Source of the DNA: an uncultured Lachnospiraceae bacterium
GTDB taxonomy: Bacteria > Bacillota > Clostridia > Lachnospirales > Lachnospiraceae
Direction of reading: 5' to 3'
Length of the DNA: 64,000 nucleotides
NCBI GenBank assembly: GCA_948794795.1
Contig: CAQGLR010000005.1
Location: 62,001 to 126,000 of the forward strand
A model generated the notes under the pieces. It saw nothing but the letters and a program-made list of their open reading frames with translations, was not told the DNA's origin and did not search any database. A program made the position numbers and the translations under genes. Below, piece after piece: positions 54,334 through 63,345 of this stretch (its first letter is position 1; each line of letters starts with the position of its first letter).

Positions 54334-54558
54334 CTATCCTGCAACAATAAGCTTATACAAATCTTCAACTGTATTTATTTCACTGGCAATATTTTCATCA
54401 AGCACTATATCAAATTCCCCTTCTACACCCATAACTATCTGGAACAGTTCAAGTGAATCTGCCCCAAGGTCATCATAAAAAGACATATCTTTGCTAATGC
54501 TTTCATCATCTATAGATAATACCTCTGATATAATTGTTTTAAGCTTTTCAAACTCCAT
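54334..54558 (-). CDS. acpP: acyl carrier protein
   Basis: The 74-aa acidic protein has the phosphopantetheine serine in DLGADSLELFQIVMGVEGEF (S at DSLE, near 36). It carries acyl chains in fatty acid and phospholipid synthesis. It sits 12 bp after plsX and 12 bp before rnc, the common Firmicutes order. The DSLE variant of the usual DSLD/DSLE motif is within family range. Confidence 0.96.
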   Translation of the reverse strand: MEFEKLKTIISEVLSIDDESISKDMSFYDDLGADSLELFQIVMGVEGEFDIVLDENIASEINTVEDLYKLIVAG

Positions 54559-54570
54559 TATTACACCACC

Positions 54571-55578
54571 TTACACAATAGTTAAATTCTCTTTGATTTT
54601 CTCATTAATCTTTTCTTCCCCAAACTGGATACACTGTTTTATTGCCTGCTTTATTTCCAAAGAACCTGAGCTTCCATGTGCTTTTACAACAAGACCGTTA
54701 AGTCCAAGAAGCGGTGCACCTCCTTGTTCTGACACATCAAACTGTTTTAATGTCTTTTTAAGTGCTGGCTTTATAAGAAGTGCCCCCATCTTGCTTTGGA
54801 ATGAAGACATAAGCCCCTCTTTTATTTTACCTATAAGGGTTGACGCAAGCCCTTCATAAAGTTTAAGTATGACATTGCCTACAAATGCCTCACATACTAT
54901 TACGTCAGCATCACCTTTCGGAATATCCCTTGCTTCTATGCTTCCTGTAAAGTTAATATCTGTACATTCTTTTAATAAAGGATATGTTTCCTTAACCAGC
55001 ATATTACCTTTTTCTTCTTCTGCACCAATATTAACTATTGCCACCTTTGGATTTTTAATTCCAACTACATGCTGCATGTATATTGAACCCATTTTTGCAA
55101 ACTGTACAAGGTGTGAAGCCCTTGCATCAACATTGGCACCACAGTCAATAAGAAGTGCTGGCCCTTTGGCAGTAGGTATAAGCGGGGCAAGCGGTGAACG
55201 TTCAACGCCCTTTATCCTTCCTACAACAAACTGGCCTCCTACAAGTATTGCACCTGTGCTTCCTGCTGAAACAAATGCATCTGCATCACCATGTTTTACA
55301 AGATTCATCCCTACAACGATTGAGGAATTTTTCTTTTTCCTTATAGCCATAACTGGCGGCTCATCAAAACCAATAATATCATCAGCGTGTACAATGCTTA
55401 TACGCCCATTATCATATGTATACTTATCAAGTTCCTTCTTTATTTCTTCTGTCCTTCCTGCAAGAATAATGTTTATGCCAGGAACTTCATTTAACGCCTC
55501 TACAGCCCCTTTTACGGGTGCTTCTGGTGCATTGTCACCTCCCATTGCATCAACTACTACTTTTATTGTTTTACTCAT
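54571..55578 (-). CDS. plsX: phosphate acyltransferase PlsX
   Basis: The 335-aa protein makes acyl-phosphate from acyl-ACP for phosphatidic acid synthesis. Recognised stretches: KVVVDAMGGDNAPEAPVKGA at the N-terminus, SAGSTGAILVGGQF, LIDCGANVDARASHLVQFA and VICEAFVGNVILKLYEG. It is the first gene of the plsX-acpP-rnc-smc-ftsY run. rpmF and the DUF177 gene, often just upstream in Firmicutes, are not here. Confidence 0.97.
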   Translation of the reverse strand: MSKTIKVVVDAMGGDNAPEAPVKGAVEALNEVPGINIILAGRTEEIKKELDKYTYDNGRISIVHADDIIGFDEPPVMAIRKKKNSSIVVGMNLVKHGDADAFVSAGSTGAILVGGQFVVGRIKGVERSPLAPLIPTAKGPALLIDCGANVDARASHLVQFAKMGSIYMQHVVGIKNPKVAIVNIGAEEEKGNMLVKETYPLLKECTDINFTGSIEARDIPKGDADVIVCEAFVGNVILKLYEGLASTLIGKIKEGLMSSFQSKMGALLIKPALKKTLKQFDVSEQGGAPLLGLNGLVVKAHGSSGSLEIKQAIKQCIQFGEEKINEKIKENLTIV

Positions 55579-55636
55579 TGCCTACCTCCGTTACCAGCGT
55601 TTTGCCTAATCCAGAACTATTTAACATATAGCATTT

Positions 55637-55665
55637 ATTGTAACCGGAAATATCGTATAGTGCAA
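55637..55665 (-). promoter_or_regulatory. sigma-A promoter of the plsX operon
   Basis: On the minus strand TTGCAC (55665-55660), 17 bp, TACAAT (55642-55637), about 58 bp before the plsX start. No FapR-like long palindrome is obvious around it. Confidence 0.7.
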
Positions 55666-55699
55666 GTCCCTGCTTTAAGGAACTAATATAATCTAAAAC

Positions 55700-55737
55700 A
55701 AAACGCCAGCTATACAAAAACTGTACAGCTGGCGTTT
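55700..55737 (-). terminator. terminator after the PocR hybrid kinase gene
   Basis: On the minus strand AAACGCCAGCTGTAC pairs with GTATAGCTGGCGTTT (one mismatch) and is followed by TGTTTTAG. It starts five bases after the kinase stop codon and insulates the plsX promoter. Confidence 0.8.
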
Positions 55738-55742
55738 ACTTT

Positions 55743-58430
55743 TTATTGCAGGGTCTCTTCCCATTTTCCAATAATTTCTTCACATTGTTCTATATCAATA
55801 TCTTCTACTGCATTCTTTATATTTTCATAAAATTCCTTATGTTCACCGCTGTATGAATATATATCCATATCTTTTACAGCGTCTTCCATAGCATCCATAT
55901 CCAGGTTATCCATAGCTTCCCTAAGTCTTACAAAAAATTCTTTTAATTCTTTTGCATTTATCTGTCCGCCAGTCTTTTCTACTTCTTCTTCCGTAAAATA
56001 AGGCTTAAGTATATTTTTATATTCCATATACTTCTTTAACATCTCTGGTGTAGTTTTATGGATTAAATTTGCATCCTGTGCATTTCCTGCTGCCTCCATA
56101 TGTTCTGCTATTGAAGCAAGTTCATGTGCACCAATCTGCCTTGAAGAACTTTTTAAAGTATGTACCTCTATTGTATACTCTTTCCACTTTTCTTCTTGTT
56201 CATATTTATGGATTAAAGCATGTTTTCTTTCAAGTACCCGGTAATATTCCTTTAATACAGACCAGAACAGTTTCTCACCACCAAGCAGCCTCATTGCTGC
56301 TGGCACATCAAGCCCTGGAATTGAAATCTGTGGTTTTAATTCTACACTCTTATGCGTATTTTCATCACTTGTCTTTTTAATAAGTTTTTCTTTTGGAAGC
56401 CAGGTTTTTAATTTAGAAATAATTACTCTCAGCTCAATAGGTTTTGGGACAAAATCATCCATTCCTTCACTAATAAATATATCTTTACTTCCATCAACTG
56501 CGTTAGCTGTAAGTGCTATAATAGGAACTTCACCGTTTTCACCAAGCATACGGCGTACAACTCTTGTAGTTTCTATACCATCCATTTCTGGCATCATATG
56601 GTCCATAAAAATAATATCATAGCGCTTGCCCATAATTTTGGCAACAGCCTCTTTGCCGCTAAGAGCTGTTTCAATCTTCATATCAAGCGGAGCCAGCAGG
56701 CCCTCTACTACTGTAAGGTTGATTGCATTATCATCTACTACAAGGATTTCTGCATCTGGGGCAGTAAAATCAAAATCATCTGCTTCCATCTGTGAAAATT
56801 CTGTATAAATATCCTCACCATGAAATATGCTTGCAAGGCTTAAAGTATATAATGGTTTCTTTATCACCCGTATATTTGGAAGGTTATAGGTACGTGTTGC
56901 ACGGAAGTTTACCAGCACAACACCAGTAATATCTGTGTGGTTTTCTATAAAGCTATATACTGTATCTGTAAATAATGGCTGTTCCACAAATAAATACCTG
57001 GCTCCTTTTTCTTCCAGTACAGAAAGCTCTTCTTCTGATTCTATCCTGAAATATTCAACACCAAACCTTAATATATCTGTTTCCATTTCTTTTGCAATAT
57101 ACTTATTATCCACAAGCCCTGCTGCTGCCATTTTTTCTGTACGTTTCTCTATGGAAGGGGTCTTGTTGACTATTTTCTGTGGCAGTGAAAATGAAAATAT
57201 ACTTCCCTCGCCATAAACACTGTTTACCTGTATTTCCCCATTCATAAGTGAAAGCAGCTGTTTGCATATTGCAAGCCCAAGCCCTGTCCCTTCAATATTA
57301 CGGTTACGCTTACTATCCACCTGCTGGAATGACTGGAACAATTTATCCATATCCTGCTTTTTAATGCCAGCACCTGTATCTGCAATCTCTGCCTTAAGAA
57401 TAATCTTATCTTCTTCTATCTGTTCAAAATCTATCTTAAGATGGACATTGCCACTGTCTGTAAATTTTACAGCATTATTGGCAAGATTTACTATTATCTG
57501 TTTAACACGGATATTGTCACCATGCAGCTCATGTGGCAGATCAGGGTTTACATCCAGGGTAAGCTCAAGTTTCTTATTACCAATACGTGTCATTATAATA
57601 TTGACGACATCATTAATAAGTGACATAGGCTCATAGTCAGTTTCATTTATATCCATCTTTCCAGATTCGATTTTCGAGAAATCCAGGATATCATTAATAA
57701 TAGTAAGCAATGCCTGTCCGGAAGATTTAATCTGGCTTATGTAATTCTTTGCTGAAGGAGAAATATCTTCACGCAGTGCCATCTCTGCCATACCTATAAC
57801 TGCATTCATAGGCGTACGGATTTCATGGCTCATATTAGCAAGGAAATCTGATTTCATATGTGAAGCCTTCTCAAGCTCCAGGTTTTTAAGATAAATCTCA
57901 TGTTTAGTATAAGCAATTTCTGAAAGGACATTGGCAATATCATAAAGTGCAGCAGTCATCTTTTTTATTTCACTCTTATCAACTATTTTAATTCTATGTG
58001 CTGCTTCTATAAGTTTATCTTCATCAACCCCAATCCTTTTTGCAACGCCTGCCACTACTTCATCTTCTATAGGTTCTGTAAGCACCTGGCCGCCAATAAA
58101 ACAGCCTACCATATGGCCTCCTGTCATAATAGGTGCTGCAAAATCCATAAGCCCTGCATGACAAAAATATGCACATGAATCTCCTGCCTTACGTGCCATC
58201 TCTGCACCCATCCTGTCACACTTCTCACAACATTCCATTCCTGTTTCTGTACTTCGTACATAATTTATACAGAAATCCGAAAAATCAGATGGCTCTGTTA
58301 CAGCAACTCCGTTTGAATCTGTAGTAATAACAGCAACTCCTGTCATTGCAGCAAAGGCATCCTGCATCTTCTGTAAAGTACTTACTTCTATTAAATCAGT
58401 TAATCTTAGTTCTTCCTTAATTATTGCCAT
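55743..58430 (-). CDS. hybrid histidine kinase with PocR sensor, receiver and Hpt domains
   Basis: The 895-aa cytoplasmic protein has no membrane span. An N-terminal PocR-type ligand domain (about 8-175, with CCEKCDRMGAEMARK and CHAGLMDFAAPIM) is followed by HisKA (FLANMSHEIRTPMNAVIGM), an ATPase domain (VNLANNAVKF, DTGAGI, GTGLGLAICK), a degenerate receiver-like stretch, a full receiver (ILVVDDNAINL, IIFMDHMMPEMDG) and an Hpt domain with the phospho-histidine in VHTLKSSSRQIGA. It can run a full phosphorelay in one chain. A two-receiver regulator gene lies 17 bp upstream. Confidence 0.92.
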   Translation of the reverse strand: MAIIKEELRLTDLIEVSTLQKMQDAFAAMTGVAVITTDSNGVAVTEPSDFSDFCINYVRSTETGMECCEKCDRMGAEMARKAGDSCAYFCHAGLMDFAAPIMTGGHMVGCFIGGQVLTEPIEDEVVAGVAKRIGVDEDKLIEAAHRIKIVDKSEIKKMTAALYDIANVLSEIAYTKHEIYLKNLELEKASHMKSDFLANMSHEIRTPMNAVIGMAEMALREDISPSAKNYISQIKSSGQALLTIINDILDFSKIESGKMDINETDYEPMSLINDVVNIIMTRIGNKKLELTLDVNPDLPHELHGDNIRVKQIIVNLANNAVKFTDSGNVHLKIDFEQIEEDKIILKAEIADTGAGIKKQDMDKLFQSFQQVDSKRNRNIEGTGLGLAICKQLLSLMNGEIQVNSVYGEGSIFSFSLPQKIVNKTPSIEKRTEKMAAAGLVDNKYIAKEMETDILRFGVEYFRIESEEELSVLEEKGARYLFVEQPLFTDTVYSFIENHTDITGVVLVNFRATRTYNLPNIRVIKKPLYTLSLASIFHGEDIYTEFSQMEADDFDFTAPDAEILVVDDNAINLTVVEGLLAPLDMKIETALSGKEAVAKIMGKRYDIIFMDHMMPEMDGIETTRVVRRMLGENGEVPIIALTANAVDGSKDIFISEGMDDFVPKPIELRVIISKLKTWLPKEKLIKKTSDENTHKSVELKPQISIPGLDVPAAMRLLGGEKLFWSVLKEYYRVLERKHALIHKYEQEEKWKEYTIEVHTLKSSSRQIGAHELASIAEHMEAAGNAQDANLIHKTTPEMLKKYMEYKNILKPYFTEEEVEKTGGQINAKELKEFFVRLREAMDNLDMDAMEDAVKDMDIYSYSGEHKEFYENIKNAVEDIDIEQCEEIIGKWEETLQ

Positions 58431-58447
58431 ATAAAGACCGTCCCTTC

Positions 58448-59320
58448 TCAGCCTATCACTCCTTTAACTGTGGAAATAAGCTTTACTAAATCAATCGGTT
58501 TCAAAAGATAACCTTGTGGCTTCATAAGCAGCACTTCCTGGATTTTCTCTTTATCTACAACACCCGTAAGAAACACTATTGGCAGGTTTTTTGTCTTTTC
58601 ATTGGCACGTATCTTTGCCATAACTTGTGGCCCGTTTTCCTCTGGCATCTCATAATCCAGCAGTACAAGGTCTGTCTTTTTGGTTTCTAAGAACTTCATT
58701 GCCACTTTTCCGCTTTTGGCTGTTGCAACATCATACTGGTTTGAAAGATAGCTTTTAACAAGCTTTAGTACGCCACTGTCATCATCCACTACAAGTACAT
58801 GTTTTTTCCTGTATTTTTCTTCTTCTTCATCTTGCTCTTGTTCCTGCTCCTGTCCAACAGCAGACAGTTTTGAAACCAGGTTTTCAGCAGACTCTACTAT
58901 ATCTTCAAGTGACTCTGCTTCTTCGTCTGCTTTCTTATGTTCAATTCTCATTTTCTTATCCAGCATGCCCACAATTCTTTCTCTTATAACCTGTACTGCA
59001 ACTGGTCTTTCTATAACAGTAACTTCCATTAATGGCGCAATTTTTAAGAACTGGGTACATTCACCTGGGTCACCTATAATAACAACAGGAATCTTTTTTT
59101 TGGAAATCTCAAATCCTACATTAACAAACCTTTTAATGGCGTCAGTGCTTTCTCCATTAAGACAATATATAAATACATCTGGATTAATATATTTTAAATG
59201 GCTTACAATATCATCATGGCGTTCTGATGTGGTAAGGCACTCAAAGTCAAAATCCATATATCTGAAAAATTCACCTATAATCATTTTATTATTTCCAGTA
59301 AGTAACGCCTTATATTTCAT
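58448..59320 (-). CDS. double-receiver response regulator
   Basis: The 290-aa protein has an N-terminal receiver-like domain (about 1-115, MKYKALLTGNNKMIIGEFF, lacking a clear acidic pocket, so probably pseudo-receiver), an acidic Q/E-rich linker (EQEQEQDEEEE near 155), and a canonical C-terminal receiver (VLVVDDDSGVLKL, LVLLDYEMPEENG, LTGV, LLKPIDL). There is no DNA-binding or enzyme domain. It precedes the PocR hybrid kinase gene by 17 bp and is likely its phosphorylation partner. Confidence 0.85.
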   Translation of the reverse strand: MKYKALLTGNNKMIIGEFFRYMDFDFECLTTSERHDDIVSHLKYINPDVFIYCLNGESTDAIKRFVNVGFEISKKKIPVVIIGDPGECTQFLKIAPLMEVTVIERPVAVQVIRERIVGMLDKKMRIEHKKADEEAESLEDIVESAENLVSKLSAVGQEQEQEQDEEEEKYRKKHVLVVDDDSGVLKLVKSYLSNQYDVATAKSGKVAMKFLETKKTDLVLLDYEMPEENGPQVMAKIRANEKTKNLPIVFLTGVVDKEKIQEVLLMKPQGYLLKPIDLVKLISTVKGVIG

Positions 59321-59465
59321 AATTCCCTCCTCTGTCTCTTATACAATATAATTTCACTAATAACAAATACTCTTTTATTTAAGCCATCTTATCCTATTTT
59401 ATTACAGACTTTAAATGTTCTTATACAGTTACATAGAATAACTTGTAATTCCAATATATTTCTTT

Positions 59466-60536
59466 CTATTCCAAAACCTTTTCTATTTTACTTTTCCACT
59501 CATTATATTCCTGGCTGTCAAGCTCCCTTTCTATATGTACACAAGGTTTAAGGGCACTATGTGGTGTAGCAAGGAACCCAGCATCAAATCCTCTAGGTAT
59601 TTCCGTATCCATAAGTATAATTATAGCATAACCATCTATAGCAGGTATTGCATCTGGTGGCATTTCTCCCCATACCAGTGACATAATGGCATCTTGCGGG
59701 TCAACTTCCTTACTGCCTGCAACACTGTAATTACATTCCATAAAATGTGTATTATAATGTTTATCCCAGCAGTCATCTGGGTAAGCACCATGTGCAAGCT
59801 CTATTAACGGGCTGGCAGCATCAAAGCCAGACATCCCATAACTTTCACCAAATTTCTCTGCTATCTGTTCTTCTAAAAGGAAAAGCAGATGGAAGCAGTT
59901 GTTCAGGTCACTGGCTGTTGCAAAGAACCCTTTCTTCCTGCCTGTATGCAATACAAGCAGTTTTAAGCCACTGCAGGTCTTTAACATACAGCTTACATAA
60001 TATATAGATTTAAGATATGGGCTTTTTGGTGTTTCTTCCACAAGATATGTTATCTCTTCCTCAATCCCTTTATCTTCCAGTAACTTTCTTAACCCAGTAT
60101 CCCTTGTTAAAAAAGCCATTGCGGACACACAAAGTATATTAAATCCATAATATGCCCTTGCCCAGTCTGGGTTTTTATTATAAACTTCCTGGAAATCAGG
60201 CATTTCTTCATATTCCCCGTCCTCTTCCAGGCTGTTGAACATGTTATACAAGTTAATACATGATTTGGCAAGTAATTCAATAACTCCCTGTCCTGCTGAT
60301 GTATCTTCCTCTTTCTCACATGCAAAACCAATGAAATTGGAAAGCAGGCTTGCTTTGTACAAGTCCATTTCATTAAGGCTGCTGCTGAGTTCTTTTGAAA
60401 AGTTTATCATATTGCCGCTGTTAATTGCTTCACCTATGTTTTTGCCAAATGCTGGAAATTCATGTAAAATATTCTCATTGCCTAAATCCCCAAAAATTGT
60501 TTCCTTACACAAAAAATCTTTTAATTCTTTATCCAT
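59466..60536 (-). CDS. hypothetical protein, about 356 aa
   Basis: The protein reads as a soluble, mostly helical N-terminal 240 residues (KASLLSNFIGFACEKEE, LYNMFNSLEEDGEYEE) and a mixed C-terminal part with many aromatic and acidic residues (IPAIDGYAIIILMDTEIPRG). No signal peptide, membrane span or known motif is seen. It lies 145 bp upstream of the regulator/kinase pair in the same direction, but a terminator or promoter between them is not evident. Family and function not recognised. Confidence 0.65.
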   Translation of the reverse strand: MDKELKDFLCKETIFGDLGNENILHEFPAFGKNIGEAINSGNMINFSKELSSSLNEMDLYKASLLSNFIGFACEKEEDTSAGQGVIELLAKSCINLYNMFNSLEEDGEYEEMPDFQEVYNKNPDWARAYYGFNILCVSAMAFLTRDTGLRKLLEDKGIEEEITYLVEETPKSPYLKSIYYVSCMLKTCSGLKLLVLHTGRKKGFFATASDLNNCFHLLFLLEEQIAEKFGESYGMSGFDAASPLIELAHGAYPDDCWDKHYNTHFMECNYSVAGSKEVDPQDAIMSLVWGEMPPDAIPAIDGYAIIILMDTEIPRGFDAGFLATPHSALKPCVHIERELDSQEYNEWKSKIEKVLE

Positions 60537-60701
60537 TATATAATATCCCCCTTATGTTTCTTAATTACCAAGTATTAAAACAATACCCCTGTTTTTAGTA
60601 TATTACACGCCTTTTTATATTACAAGCATAAACATACAATATTCATGTCCATTTCATAAATTTCAATAATTTTTATTATCCACTTTTGTGGGGACGGACA
60701 G

Positions 60702-60895
60702 TTTCCCATGGCAGCTGCCAGAATATTCCACACAGGGGTACGCTTCCGCTACGATAACCCACGCAACAGTGCATAGTATCCTTGTTTTATAAAAGAAATT
60801 GGCATTTCTTTTATAAAACCTAAGACAGGATACAAGCACTGGCGGGGTTAAAGTACCCCTTTTGTGGAATTATTGCTGGCAGCTGCCATGGGAAA
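60702..60895. repeat. long hairpin element, copy F (194 bp), diverged family member
   Basis: TTTCCCATGGCAGCTGCCAG (60702-60721) pairs perfectly with CTGGCAGCTGCCATGGGAAA (60876-60895). Inner stems ATTCCACA/TGTGGAAT, GGGGTAC/GTACCCC, TAACCC/GGGTTA, CAGTGC/GCACTG and GTATCC/GGATAC are nested, closing on a 4-base loop. CGCTTCCGCT, CGCA and GTGCATA match the core of copies A-E, although the outer arms differ. No coding sequence. Confidence 0.8.
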
Positions 60896-60970
60896 TCCTG
60901 TGTACTGGCACATTCAAAGGATAAATGAAAATGATTACCTCTAAAATTTATTAAATGGACGTCAGATTTT

Positions 60971-61121
60971 AGTTTCCCCATTTTTTAAATTACACAAAAA
61001 TTATATTACTCTGGCAAGTTCCAAGTGTTTTACCATAAAGCAGCCATTATATACCACTGCGTATCCATCCAAGCGCAATGTCATTTAGTTAAACAGAACC
61101 TGATAAACGATGGATTTATGA
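60971..61121. repeat. palindromic repeat, copy D (truncated)
   Basis: The left end AGTTTCCCCATTTTTTAAAT then CTCTGGCAAGTTCCAAGTG matches copy A ends. Inside, ACCATAAAGCAGC and ACCACTGCGTATCCATCCAA match the minus-strand core, but the inner hairpin is deleted and the right end is missing where copy C starts. Confidence 0.65.
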
Positions 61122-61337
61122 GTGTTTGAAAATAAAATTTATACAAAGATTATATTACTCTGGCGAATTCCAAATGTTTTACCATAAAGCAGCTGTTTGG
61201 GGGCGCTGGTGCTTAAGCCTTGTTCTTTAAGGCTTTATGCACCACTGCGCATCCCATCCAAGCGAAAGCGGCTGCTGTTGGTAAAATTTTGGAATTGCCA
61301 GAGCCACATAACTTATGAATATTTAATTTTCAAACAC
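61122..61337. repeat. palindromic repeat, copy C (216 bp), opposite orientation
   Basis: GTGTTTGAAAATAAAAT at the left and GTGTTTGAAAATTAAAT read backwards from 61337 are inverted; CTCTGGCGAATTCCAAATG and CTCTGGCAATTCCAAAAT follow inward. The core on the minus strand is GCTTGGATGGGATGCGCAGT, GGTGCATAAAGCCTT, AAGGCTTAAGCACC and AGCGCCCCCAAACAGCTGCT. It is the best match to copy B and sits directly in or against copy D. Confidence 0.85.
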
Positions 61338-61362
61338 GCCCTAATAGAAATATAACGCAGTT

Positions 61363-61665
61363 TTATATATTTTTTATAATAAATATTAAAAGCAGTACCT
61401 GGCACACAATTATTGCTGGCATGCCCCATACAAAATACCAATGTTTTGTTTTATGCCTGCAAAGCCTCATTCCAAGAAATGTCCCAGCACTTCCACCTAT
61501 CAGGGCTAATGTAAACAGTGTTTTTTCCGGAATCCTCCACTCATTTCTCTTTGCTTTTTTCTTATCAAGCCACATTGCATAAAAACCAGTTATATTTATA
61601 AATACTATGTATAATATAAAAAAAGCACTTAAATATAAATTATCTGATAAACTAAACCCTGGCAT
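61363..61665 (-). CDS. DUF1294 membrane protein
   Basis: The 100-aa protein has three hydrophobic segments (LSAFFILYIVFINITGFYAM; LFTLALIGGSAGTFLGM; MPAIIVCQVLLLIFII) and the DUF1294 hallmarks YAMWLDKKKAKRNEWRIPE and RHKTKHWYF. Function of the family is unknown. It starts 4 bp after the MBL-fold gene and is in one operon with it. Confidence 0.88.
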   Translation of the reverse strand: MPGFSLSDNLYLSAFFILYIVFINITGFYAMWLDKKKAKRNEWRIPEKTLFTLALIGGSAGTFLGMRLCRHKTKHWYFVWGMPAIIVCQVLLLIFIIKNI

Positions 61666-61669
61666 ATCC

Positions 61670-62485
61670 TCACCCTATAACCATTCCTGGATATAAAACT
61701 TTTAATTGTTCTCCCATAATCTGCTTCATTTCCTTTACAGCTTCCTGTCCTGTACAATGTCCTGTATAAAAAGTTGTATGCATTTTTGACAATTCTTTTG
61801 CAACACACCTGATATTTTCTATATCCTGTACACTGTATTCTTTTTGCATCATATGGAACCCGCTTATAACCATTGATGGATAATCCTGGTATAATTCAAA
61901 ATACCTGTCCATTATATTTAGAATACCATTATGTGCACATCCAGAGAAAAGTATTGTTTCTTTCCCTTGTTTTATAACTGCACACTGTTCATGGATAAAG
62001 GCATCTTGTATATAATTTCCATCCACTTTTTCTTTTAATTCCATATTTCCTTTTGCAAAAAATTTGCGGCCAGTAATTCCTGAAAAAAGTTCTATTTCTT
62101 CATCAATTTTATAATTGCCATTTATTTTCCTGGTTTGTGGAAGCTTATTTATCTCTGGATTAATCCCAATATATTTTTCACTGCTGCCACTTATATGGTA
62201 ATAAGCATTTCCTGCAGGTTCCTGCATGTAAATTACTGCATCCTGGTTTATTTCTATAAATGGCAGTATTCCTCCCGAATGGTCATAATGTCCATGGCTT
62301 AATATAGCAATATCAATTTTGCTTAAATCAATTCCTAATTTCTTTGCATTTTCTAATGTCCTGGCAGATGCCCCAAAATCTAAAAGTATTTTATGCTTTG
62401 CTGTTTCCAGGTAAACACTAAGTCCATGCTCAGAAACACAGCCTTGTATGCCTTCTGTATCTTCTATTAAACTAATAATACGCAT
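61670..62485 (-). CDS. MBL-fold metallo-hydrolase
   Basis: The protein is about 271 aa from ATG 62485, chosen for GGAGG five bases upstream. The metal motif is LSHGHYDHSGG (near 51-61), with further ligands in ILFSGCAHNGILN and YTGHCTGQEA near the C-terminus. The latter resembles the 7,8-dihydropterin-6-yl-methyl-4-beta-D-ribofuranosylaminobenzene 5'-phosphate synthase-like group, often annotated by that name without proof. Substrate unknown. Confidence 0.85.
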   Translation of the reverse strand: MRIISLIEDTEGIQGCVSEHGLSVYLETAKHKILLDFGASARTLENAKKLGIDLSKIDIAILSHGHYDHSGGILPFIEINQDAVIYMQEPAGNAYYHISGSSEKYIGINPEINKLPQTRKINGNYKIDEEIELFSGITGRKFFAKGNMELKEKVDGNYIQDAFIHEQCAVIKQGKETILFSGCAHNGILNIMDRYFELYQDYPSMVISGFHMMQKEYSVQDIENIRCVAKELSKMHTTFYTGHCTGQEAVKEMKQIMGEQLKVLYPGMVIG

Positions 62486-62521
62486 TATTTCCTCCATTTC
62501 TGGTAATAATATATAAAGATA

Positions 62522-62543
62522 AAGGCAGGTTTTAAACCTGCCC
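62522..62543 (-). terminator. short terminator after cheR
   Basis: GGCAGGT pairs with ACCTGCC around a 5-base loop, followed on the minus strand by TTTATCTTTATA. It lies 23 bp after the cheR stop and before the MBL gene. Confidence 0.65.
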
Positions 62544-62565
62544 AAATATCATTTCTGTCAAATTA

Positions 62566-63345
62566 CTACATCTTCTTATAGAAAAATGATTTATAAGTTG
62601 AAAAGCCTGATTCTCCTGGGGAAATAATCTGTTCTGTGCTGCCTACAAAAAGTATTCCATCTTTTTTAAGTGAAGCATTAAATTTTTTATAGATTTCGTC
62701 TTTCGCCTCTTCTGTAAAATATATCATTACATTACGGCAGACAATCATATTGCAGCCAGTAGGATATGTATCCTTTAAAAGATTATGCTGCTTAAATTCA
62801 ACACATTTCTTTACATCCTCTGAAATCTGGTAACTTCTTGCACTTACTTTAGTGAAGTATTTTGTAATGTATTCTTTAGGAAGGCCTTTCAGGCTCTTTT
62901 CATCATATATTCCTATATGTGCCTTTTCAAGAACCTGTTTGTCTATATCAGTTGCAATAATTTTTATCCTGTTTATTGGGATAAATTTTGCAAGAAGCAT
63001 AACAAGTGTATATGGTTCATCCCCTGTGGAACATGCAGCACTCCATATTTTTACATTACTGCTCCCAAACTTTTCAAATAAATATGGAAATATTTCGTTC
63101 TCCAGCAGCTGCCACTGTTCTGGATTACGGTAAAATTCTGATACATTTATTGTAAGGTATGCTACAAATTCTTCAAGAAGTTCTTTATCTTTGGAAATAG
63201 CATTTATATATTCATCATATGAACTGATTTTTCTTTTGGAAATAAGAGAATCTATACGTCTTTTCATCTGTCTTTCTTTGTAACAGCTTAAATCTATCTT
63301 AGTAAGCTGGTACACTTTTGTTTTAAACTTTTCATAATCGCCCAT
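62566..63345 (-). CDS. cheR: CheR chemoreceptor methyltransferase
   Basis: The 259-aa protein methylates glutamates of chemoreceptors with SAM. It has the N-terminal helical CheR domain (about 1-65), VSEFYRNPEQW, SAM-binding KIWSAACSTGDEPYTLVMLL (near 99-118), ATDIDKQVLEKA, and NMIVCRNVMIYFTEEAKDEI (near 197). No other che genes are next to it; the chemoreceptor at 5.7-7.7 kb is a possible substrate. A purine-rich stretch (GGGGG) precedes the start. Confidence 0.95.
   Translation of the reverse strand: MGDYEKFKTKVYQLTKIDLSCYKERQMKRRIDSLISKRKISSYDEYINAISKDKELLEEFVAYLTINVSEFYRNPEQWQLLENEIFPYLFEKFGSSNVKIWSAACSTGDEPYTLVMLLAKFIPINRIKIIATDIDKQVLEKAHIGIYDEKSLKGLPKEYITKYFTKVSARSYQISEDVKKCVEFKQHNLLKDTYPTGCNMIVCRNVMIYFTEEAKDEIYKKFNASLKKDGILFVGSTEQIISPGESGFSTYKSFFYKKM

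Noticed and set aside
60537..61362. CRISPR array
   Set aside because: The repeats are long inverted palindromes of unequal length, not short regular direct repeats with spacers, and no cas genes are present.
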